This document shows positions 58,407-64,000 of a stretch of 64,000 bases of DNA, piece after piece. Made by a program: the position numbers and the translations under genes. The notes under the pieces are model-generated. The model was not told the origin of the DNA and did no database searches. It saw only the letters and a program-made list of their open reading frames with translations. Numbering within the stretch: position 1 is the first letter of the stretch; the number at the start of each line of letters is the position of its first letter. Source of the DNA: Parasutterella secunda (GTDB lineage Bacteria > Pseudomonadota > Gammaproteobacteria > Burkholderiales > Burkholderiaceae_F); assembly GCF_023336895.1 (NCBI RefSeq), contig NZ_JAMBLT010000003.1, forward strand, positions 1-64,000, in the 5' to 3' direction.

Positions 58407-59924
58407 ATGGCAGAAAACAAGGTTCAGGAAGCCGCTGTTGCGGCCGAAGATGAAAACCATATCATCGCAGAGCGCCGCGCTAAGGTCGCCAAGTGGCGTG
58501 AAACGGGGCACGCTTATCCCAATGACTTTGTCAGAAAGGATTTGTTCGGTGATATCCGTGCGGCTTACGGCGAAAAGAGCGCCGAGGAACTCGAAGCCGA
58601 AGCCCATCAAGTGGCGGTTTCCGGCCGTATGATGCTCAAGCGTGTGATGGGTAAGGCCGCTTTCGCCACGGTTCGTGATTGCACGGGCACGATGCAGTAC
58701 TTCCTTTCGCCCTCTGAAGTAGGCCAAGAAGCCTATGACGAATTCAAGACCATGGATATCGGTGATATCGTGGCTGCTGAAGGCACGGTCTTTAAGACTA
58801 AGCGCGGTGAACTCTCTGTTCGAGTCCATAAGGTTCGTTTGATGAGCAAAGCCGTTCGTCCGCTAGCTGAAAAGTTCCGTGGTTTGTCTGACCAGGAAAT
58901 TTGCTACCGTCAGCGCTATCTTGATCTCATCATGAATGAAGATAGCCGCGCTCGCTTTATCAAGCGTAGCAAGATCATTGCCTGCATCCGCAACTATATG
59001 TTGGCTAACCGCTTCATGGAAGTGGAAACGCCGATGTTGCACCCGATTCCGGGCGGCGCCAATGCCAAGCCTTTCATCACGCACCACAACGCGCTCGATA
59101 TGGACATGTACTTGCGTATTGCGCCGGAACTTTATTTGAAGCGTCTCGTGGTCGGCGGCTTTGAACGCGTCTTTGAATTAAACCGCAACTTCCGCAACGA
59201 AGGTTTGTCCATTCGTCACAATCCTGAATTCACGATGATGGAATTCTATGCGACGTATTGGACGTACAAGGATCAGATGGATTTCACGGAATCGATCTTG
59301 CGTCATGTCGCTCAGGAAGTTAATGGTTCGACGATGGTTCACTATCAAGGCCACGATATTGATTTGGGCAAGCCCTTTGATCGCTTGACCCCGCGTCAGG
59401 CAATTCAAAAGTATGCTCCCCAATACACCGATGACAAGATTGACGATGAAGCATTCCTGCGCAGTGAATTGAAGCGTTTGGGCGAACCGCAACCCGATTA
59501 CGTGGGCCGCGGAGCCCTGGAAATGGCTTTGTTTGAAGCCGTGGCTGAATCCAAGCTCATCGATCCGACCTTTATCGTTGACTACCCGGTCGAAATTTCG
59601 CCCTTGGCTCGTGCATCGGATACCAATCCTGAACTCACGGAACGCTTTGAGCTTTATATCGCTGGTCGTGAAACCGCTAACGGCTTCTCTGAATTGAATG
59701 ACCCGGAAGACCAAGCCGCCCGCTTTAAGGCTCAGGCCGATGCTAAGGCTCACGGCGATGATGAAGCCATGTATTACGACGCCGACTACATCCGCGCGTT
59801 GGAATTCGGTCTTCCCCCGACTGGCGGCTGCGGTATCGGTATTGACCGCTTTGTGATGCTTTTGACGGATGCTGCCAGTATCCGTGACGTGTTGCTCTTC
59901 CCGCATATGCGTCCTGAAGCCTAA
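58407..59924 (+). CDS. lysS: Lysyl-tRNA synthetase, class II
   Basis: A 505-aa enzyme. An N-terminal OB anticodon-binding domain (about 60-170) is followed by the class II core: motif 2 [15 protein letters not shown] and motif 3 [11 protein letters not shown]. It starts 30 nt after prfB and shows the codon bias of highly expressed genes. Confidence 0.97.
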   Translation: MAENKVQEAAVAAEDENHIIAERRAKVAKWRETGHAYPNDFVRKDLFGDIRAAYGEKSAEELEAEAHQVAVSGRMMLKRVMGKAAFATVRDCTGTMQYFLSPSEVGQEAYDEFKTMDIGDIVAAEGTVFKTKRGELSVRVHKVRLMSKAVRPLAEKFRGLSDQEICYRQRYLDLIMNEDSRARFIKRSKIIACIRNYMLANRFMEVETPMLHPIPGGANAKPFITHHNALDMDMYLRIAPELYLKRLVVGGFERVFELNRNFRNEGLSIRHNPEFTMMEFYATYWTYKDQMDFTESILRHVAQEVNGSTMVHYQGHDIDLGKPFDRLTPRQAIQKYAPQYTDDKIDDEAFLRSELKRLGEPQPDYVGRGALEMALFEAVAESKLIDPTFIVDYPVEISPLARASDTNPELTERFELYIAGRETANGFSELNDPEDQAARFKAQADAKAHGDDEAMYYDADYIRALEFGLPPTGGCGIGIDRFVMLLTDAASIRDVLLFPHMRPEA

Positions 59925-59951
59925 GAGTGAGCAAAAATAGGAGGCTTGAAA

Positions 59952-60809
59952 ATGAGTGAAGTCACAGCCCAATCGGTTTATGCGACCTATGAGGTATTGA
60001 AGGCGAGGGTAACGCAGCCTGTTCCGTCGGACTATGTGCGTTTCCGTGCCGGTAAGGAAATTATCGGTTGCGTGAAAAAAACGCTTGCGATGAAGCTTGC
60101 CGGAGCAACAAGTGACTTTCGTTTGATGGATAGCCTCTATTTGACCGATGAAAATTGCTCATCGGTTACGGCACGCACGGCGGCCATGCAAAAAGCGGCC
60201 AGAATTTTGGCTGAATTGGGTGAGCTGCCTGAAGATGTCGGTGAACTCGTCGATGTTCGCGCAACGGTTTACGACGGCGTGTTTTGCCAAGCGCCTCGCC
60301 TTCTTTGCAGAAAGTTGGGGTTGATGACAACGTCTATCCGCCTTACGGCCTACGATAAAGAGGGTCGTACGGTATTGGCTCGCCGCCGTCCGGGCAAAGT
60401 GATCGGCGGTGGCCTTTGGGACAGTTTGGCTGCGGGCCTCGTTAAGGCAAGCGAAGAACCCGAACATGCGCTTTACCGTGAGCTTTTTGAGGAAGCGGGA
60501 TTAAGCGCCGATGATCTCACGGTTGTTGAATCGGCCCGCTTTGTGCAGGAAATGCCGGTACCGGAAGGTTACTTAAGAGAAGTGGTTCGAAATTACGAGG
60601 GCCGTCTTAAAGAAGGTGTGAGATTCGAAAACCGTGACGGAGAAGTGTCGGAATTTGCCGCTTTTGACTGTCAGGAAGCCCTGCGTATGGCTGAACAAGA
60701 AAAGGTGATGTACGCAGCAGGTATCGGTATTGCGGAGACCACCATGACGCACATGGGGCAGCGTATCGAAGAAAAATGGCTGCACTATAAAGGTCAAGTC
60801 ATCATCTGA
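59952..60809 (+). CDS. Nudix hydrolase with DUF4743-like N-terminal domain
   Basis: A protein of about 285 aa. The Nudix box is complete: G-x5-E-x7-R-E-L-x-E-E-x-G-L in AGLVKASEEPEHALYRELFE followed by EAGL. The N-terminal half (about 1-120) resembles the DUF4743 part of eukaryotic thiamine-pyrophosphokinase-linked Nudix proteins, which clear damaged thiamine diphosphates; that substrate is inference. The ATG 59952 has AGGAGG seven nt upstream. Probably the last gene of prfB-lysS-Nudix. Confidence 0.88.
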   Translation: MSEVTAQSVYATYEVLKARVTQPVPSDYVRFRAGKEIIGCVKKTLAMKLAGATSDFRLMDSLYLTDENCSSVTARTAAMQKAARILAELGELPEDVGELVDVRATVYDGVFCQAPRLLCRKLGLMTTSIRLTAYDKEGRTVLARRRPGKVIGGGLWDSLAAGLVKASEEPEHALYRELFEEAGLSADDLTVVESARFVQEMPVPEGYLREVVRNYEGRLKEGVRFENRDGEVSEFAAFDCQEALRMAEQEKVMYAAGIGIAETTMTHMGQRIEEKWLHYKGQVII

Positions 60810-60824
60810 TTGAAGGATTAGCCA

Positions 60825-60866
60825 AAAAAATCGCTCAAGGAGTTGCATTCCGAGAGCGATTTTTTT
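60825..60866 (+). terminator. Terminator of the prfB-lysS-Nudix operon
   Basis: AAAAAATCGCTC (60825-60836) / GAGCGATTTTTT (60854-60865), followed by further T. Confidence 0.85.
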
Positions 60867-60870
60867 GTAT

Positions 60871-60900
60871 CTAAAGAAAAGGGGCAGCGAACTGCCCCTT
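60871..60900 (-). terminator. Terminator of dcuC
   Basis: AAGGGGCAG (60879-60887) / CTGCCCCTT (60892-60900), loop CGAA, with TTTTCTTT following on the minus strand. Confidence 0.87.
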
Positions 60901-60924
60901 AATCAACCGTAGTTTGGTTATGAA

Positions 60925-62193
60925 CTAGACGATGATCATAGCCAAGATGATGACGCCGATAAAGCACGGAACGATCGTGCGTTTGGCGACTTCAATCGGG
61001 TTAGCCATAGCGATACCGGCCACAACCATCATGGCACCGGCGATCGGAGAAGACGTACGACCCAAGGTGCCGGACAAGAAGGCCAAGGAACCCAAATGCG
61101 GGATATCCATGCCGAAAGAGGCGGCATGCGGCGTAACGGCTTCGTTGAAGGCGAACGTGGCGGCGTCACCGGAACCGGTAATCGTGCCCAAGAACCACGG
61201 ACCCAAGGAACCACCCCAACGGGCGATGTCATTGGATTCACGCAACAAGGCAATGAACGTGTCGATCAAACCGGCAGCGCGCAAACCGGCTGCGAACACA
61301 CCGGCGGCGATGATGATACCCAAGATGTTGCCGTAGCCCTTACCCAAGCCGTTAAAGAACGTCTTGGAGAAATCTTGCGGATTGGCGCGGGTGATGAGCA
61401 AGCAGAAGATGGCGCCCAAGACCATGGCCTGAGCCACGCCCATCTTGATTTGCGGAACAACCGTGTTACCCAAGACCAAAATGACGATCGGGAGCAACGG
61501 AACCAAAGCGAAAATGACGTTCGGGCGAACGATTTCTTCTTGCTTGTGTTCAATGTTCACTTGGATGTTGTCAGTAGCTTCGCCTTTATCTTTGAAGATA
61601 ATAGCCATCACAAAGATACCGACAATACCGACAACCCAGAGCACGAGGCTATACGGGGTGTGTAACGCGATCAAATCCATGATTTCCATATTGGAGATCT
61701 TGGCAATGTAGGCGTTGTGGGCAGAACCCGGAGAGAACACACCACCGGCCGTTCCCATCATCACAGAGGCGGCAGCCATGGCGGGACGGATACCGGCGCG
61801 AAGCATCACAGGGATTAACGTGGAACCCACGGCGGCGGCGCAACCGGAAGCCGACGGAATGGCGATGTTAATAACCATCGTCACGAATGTGCAGATCGGA
61901 ACCAAGAAAATGCCCAATCCACGAATCGGCTTGGAGAGCAAGTGCACCAAGTGTTGGTCGCAACGAGTGTAGGACGACACATAGGCAAAGCCCATCGAGG
62001 CGCAAATAGCCATGATCAAACCGCCGTTGGTCATGGATTTTGCGAACGCATTGAAAGCGGTCATCGGCTGCAAGGATACGCAGCAAAGAATCAAGCCGGC
62101 TGTAAAGAGGACCAAGCGCGTTTCATAACGCTTGATCAGGGCGGCGATTGTCAAAATCACGACAATAACCGCAACCCAGTTCAATAAAGTCAT
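60925..62193 (-). CDS. dcuC: Anaerobic C4-dicarboxylate carrier, DcuC family
   Basis: A 422-aa protein with about twelve hydrophobic segments; conserved DcuC text includes PSASGCAAAVGSTLIPVM, GVFSPGSAHNAYIAKI and GTITGSGDAATFAFNEA. DcuC exchanges fumarate, malate or succinate during fumarate respiration. It is a little shorter than E. coli DcuC (461 aa). Its codon use is strongly biased, suggesting high expression. Fumarate produced by ArgH in this window could feed the same pool. Confidence 0.9.
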   Translation of the reverse strand: MTLLNWVAVIVVILTIAALIKRYETRLVLFTAGLILCCVSLQPMTAFNAFAKSMTNGGLIMAICASMGFAYVSSYTRCDQHLVHLLSKPIRGLGIFLVPICTFVTMVINIAIPSASGCAAAVGSTLIPVMLRAGIRPAMAAASVMMGTAGGVFSPGSAHNAYIAKISNMEIMDLIALHTPYSLVLWVVGIVGIFVMAIIFKDKGEATDNIQVNIEHKQEEIVRPNVIFALVPLLPIVILVLGNTVVPQIKMGVAQAMVLGAIFCLLITRANPQDFSKTFFNGLGKGYGNILGIIIAAGVFAAGLRAAGLIDTFIALLRESNDIARWGGSLGPWFLGTITGSGDAATFAFNEAVTPHAASFGMDIPHLGSLAFLSGTLGRTSSPIAGAMMVVAGIAMANPIEVAKRTIVPCFIGVIILAMIIV

Positions 62194-62496
62194 TGTTTAT
62201 CTCCTGAGGATTGTTTTTATCCGCGCGCAATTTTATAGAAAGCTCACATTACTTGCCCTCAGGCTTTCCCTGAGAATTTCCGTTGCTTTGATTTGCGTTA
62301 TGAAATGTTATCTATCTGAACAAATCTCAAAAAAGTAATTCTTCTGTGACATCAGAATGAATAAACAGGCTTGAAGAGCAGAAAAATTCATAGTTTTGAG
62401 AAATCGTTGTCATCGAACGCTCACAGAGCCTTCCTATACTGGGGGCAATTCATCAAACCACTCACTACAGTGAGATTTTTCTAAAGGGACTTAACG
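62194..62496. promoter_or_regulatory. 303-bp divergent region between dcuC and the phosphatase
   Basis: No gene is seen. It is AT-rich and must hold both promoters. TATACT at 62434-62439 is a fair -10 box for the phosphatase, but I see no matching -35. An inverted repeat CTCACT-AC-AGTGAG lies at 62461-62474, 22 nt before the phosphatase start. I could not identify a Pho box. Confidence 0.35.
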
Positions 62497-64000
62497 ATGA
62501 AATCCAAAAAGATTGTTGCCTCTGTGGCTTGCGCTCTGGCAGGTATGTGTGCCATGAACGCACAAGCCATCGAAATCTACCCGGTTGATCACGCGCGTTT
62601 TATGACAAACGCGCGTTTTGATTTTAAGGTTGAACTAGATGACGTGACAGCCCGCGATAAAGTCACCGTTGAAATCAATGGCAAGAACTTCAATCAAACG
62701 CTTTCCGGAAAAGAAGTTTGGATGGAAAAAGAGGAGGGGGTTGAAGCCTCAGCTTTGATTGTGCGTGGCGTGGAAATTAAAAATCCTGGTCAGTATACCG
62801 TGACAGTTAAGACTCCCAACAGCTCCAAAACTGTGAATTGGGATGTGTACACAACAGGCGACAAGCCTAAGGCTAAAAATGTGATTTTGCTGTTGGCCGA
62901 TGGTTTGTCCGTGGGCCATCGCACGGCTGCCCGCATCCTTTCTAAAGGGGTGACAAACGGTATGTATAACGCTCCGCTAGCCATGGACAATATGCCGCAT
63001 ATGGCCCTACTTGGCACGAGCTCGGTTGACACAATCGCCGCCGATAGTGCGAATACGGCTTCCGCTTACATGACAGGCCACAAGTCAAGCGTCAACGCTT
63101 TGGGTGTTTATGCCGACCGCACCAAGGCAAGTCAAGACGATCCGAAACAAGAAACAATCGCCGAATTGATTCGCCGCAAGACGAAGATGGCCGTCGGTGT
63201 TGTGAGCGACGCTGAAATTGAAGACGCAACGCCCGCCTCTGTTGTTGCTCATACCCGCAAACGTTCCGATAAGGCTGATATTGTCGGTATGTTCTATAAC
63301 GTTAAACCTGAAGTGATCTTGGGTGGCGGCTCGGCCTATTTCCTGCCTAAATCGACGGCGGGTTCCAAGCGCAAAGATGATATCAACTATATTGAAAAAT
63401 TCACGCAGGCAGGCTACACACTTGTTACTGACCGTACAGCCTTGGTTGAAAAAGCTGGAGCCAGCGATAAGCTCCTCGGCCTTTTCCATACCGGCAATAT
63501 GGACGGTTGGGTGGATCGTCATCAATGGAAGGGTAACACGGTGAAGAAGTTCCCCAATCAACCGGATTTGACCGATTCCTTCCACGCCGCGGTTAAAGTG
63601 CTCGAAAAGAACAAGGACGGTTTCTTCCTCATGCTCGAAGCTGGTCTCGTTGACAAATATTCACATCCCTTGGATTGGGCTCGCTCTGTCGGTGACACAA
63701 TCGCTTTCGACAAGGTCGTTGAAGCCGCTCAAAAGTATTGCGATGAGCATCCCGACACCCTTTTGATCGTCACCGGTGACCATACCCACTCCATTTCCGT
63801 GGCTGGTACGGTTGATGACAATAAGCCCGGCAATGATTGGCGCGAAAAGGTTGGCGTCTACGCCAATGCTGGTTATCCCAACTACGAGGATAAGGATAAG
63901 GACGGTTTCCCGGATGACTTCAATCCTAGTAAGCGTTTAGCCGTCTTCTTCGGCGCTCATCCCGATTACTATGAAACGTACCGCTCTTTCCCGGATGCAA
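62497..64000 (+). CDS. Alkaline phosphatase (3' end outside window)
   Basis: 501 codons are visible and the frame is open at the window edge. A signal peptide (MKSKKIVASVACALAGMCAM) precedes a beta-rich domain of about 100 residues (about 26-127). The phosphatase core then has metal Asp in VILLLADGLS, nucleophile Ser in AADSANTASAYMTGHK, and metal ligands in EAGLVDKYSHPLDW and VTGDHTHS. DKDKDGFPDD near residue 467 resembles a calcium-binding loop. It is periplasmic or surface-exposed. The extra N-terminal domain is unlike E. coli PhoA. Confidence 0.9.
   Translation, partial: MKSKKIVASVACALAGMCAMNAQAIEIYPVDHARFMTNARFDFKVELDDVTARDKVTVEINGKNFNQTLSGKEVWMEKEEGVEASALIVRGVEIKNPGQYTVTVKTPNSSKTVNWDVYTTGDKPKAKNVILLLADGLSVGHRTAARILSKGVTNGMYNAPLAMDNMPHMALLGTSSVDTIAADSANTASAYMTGHKSSVNALGVYADRTKASQDDPKQETIAELIRRKTKMAVGVVSDAEIEDATPASVVAHTRKRSDKADIVGMFYNVKPEVILGGGSAYFLPKSTAGSKRKDDINYIEKFTQAGYTLVTDRTALVEKAGASDKLLGLFHTGNMDGWVDRHQWKGNTVKKFPNQPDLTDSFHAAVKVLEKNKDGFFLMLEAGLVDKYSHPLDWARSVGDTIAFDKVVEAAQKYCDEHPDTLLIVTGDHTHSISVAGTVDDNKPGNDWREKVGVYANAGYPNYEDKDKDGFPDDFNPSKRLAVFFGAHPDYYETYRSFPDA

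Overview
The window is a compact chromosomal segment of moderate GC content (about half by eye), gene-dense, with most genes in short operons and almost every operon closed by a clear stem-loop terminator. Gene order points to Betaproteobacteria, order Burkholderiales: a low-molecular-weight phosphotyrosine phosphatase beside the isc operon, orn / M48-like / rsgA, ftsK-lolA divergent from trxB-smr, parE-parC, and a spermidine-synthase-like gene beside prfB-lysS. An anaerobic dicarboxylate carrier (DcuC), CstA, amino-acid and peptide-related transporters, an autotransporter and few sugar genes fit an asaccharolytic gut Sutterellaceae (Parasutterella/Sutterella type). That assignment is inference from gene content; no rRNA is present to test it.

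Layout: 1-57 looks like the right end of an IS200/IS605-type element. 103-8676 (minus strand) carries uptake and catabolic genes: an M28-like peptidase, a creatininase-family hydrolase, a sodium:solute symporter with a small membrane partner, CstA, an MFS exporter and an esterase. 8810-15762 (plus) holds the phosphatase, the whole iron-sulfur assembly operon iscS-iscU-iscA-hscB-hscA-fdx-iscX, then trmD and rplS. iscR is absent from its usual place, and rpsP-rimM are absent upstream of trmD. 15900-20415 (minus) carries a PotE-like antiporter, rsgA and a large membrane protein of the Ste24/M48 family whose zinc site is destroyed. 20438-23784 (plus) is orn, rpsO and pnp.

23875-29460 is a ybhGFSR-type ABC-2 export operon ending in its own TetR-family regulator, with a 20-bp palindrome over the promoter. 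29484-30988 (minus) is a 2-hydroxyacid dehydrogenase and darP; 31085-34377 is uvrB, an FMN-binding flavoprotein and carbonic anhydrase. 34633-36956 (minus) is trxB-smr-nitroreductase, divergent from ftsK-lolA. 40288-43388 (minus) is a UxaA-family dehydratase and an amino-acid permease behind a long, possibly structured leader. 43858-47336 is an argH / ornithine cyclodeaminase / aminotransferase operon.

Two tandem tRNA-Asn genes, an IS4-type insertion sequence whose transposase is broken by an in-frame amber codon, and a tRNA-Arg precede parE-parC. A classical autotransporter, a spermidine-synthase-like protein, prfB with its programmed +1 frameshift, lysS, a Nudix hydrolase, dcuC and a truncated alkaline phosphatase gene close the window.

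I found no CRISPR array, prophage or defence island. The most interesting leads are: the pseudo-Ste24 protein coupled to rsgA; the symporter / creatininase / M28-like module with a terminator between its parts; the missing iscR with a palindrome near the gap; the divergent argH operon; the acidic N-terminal extension on ParC; and the candidate operator of the export operon.
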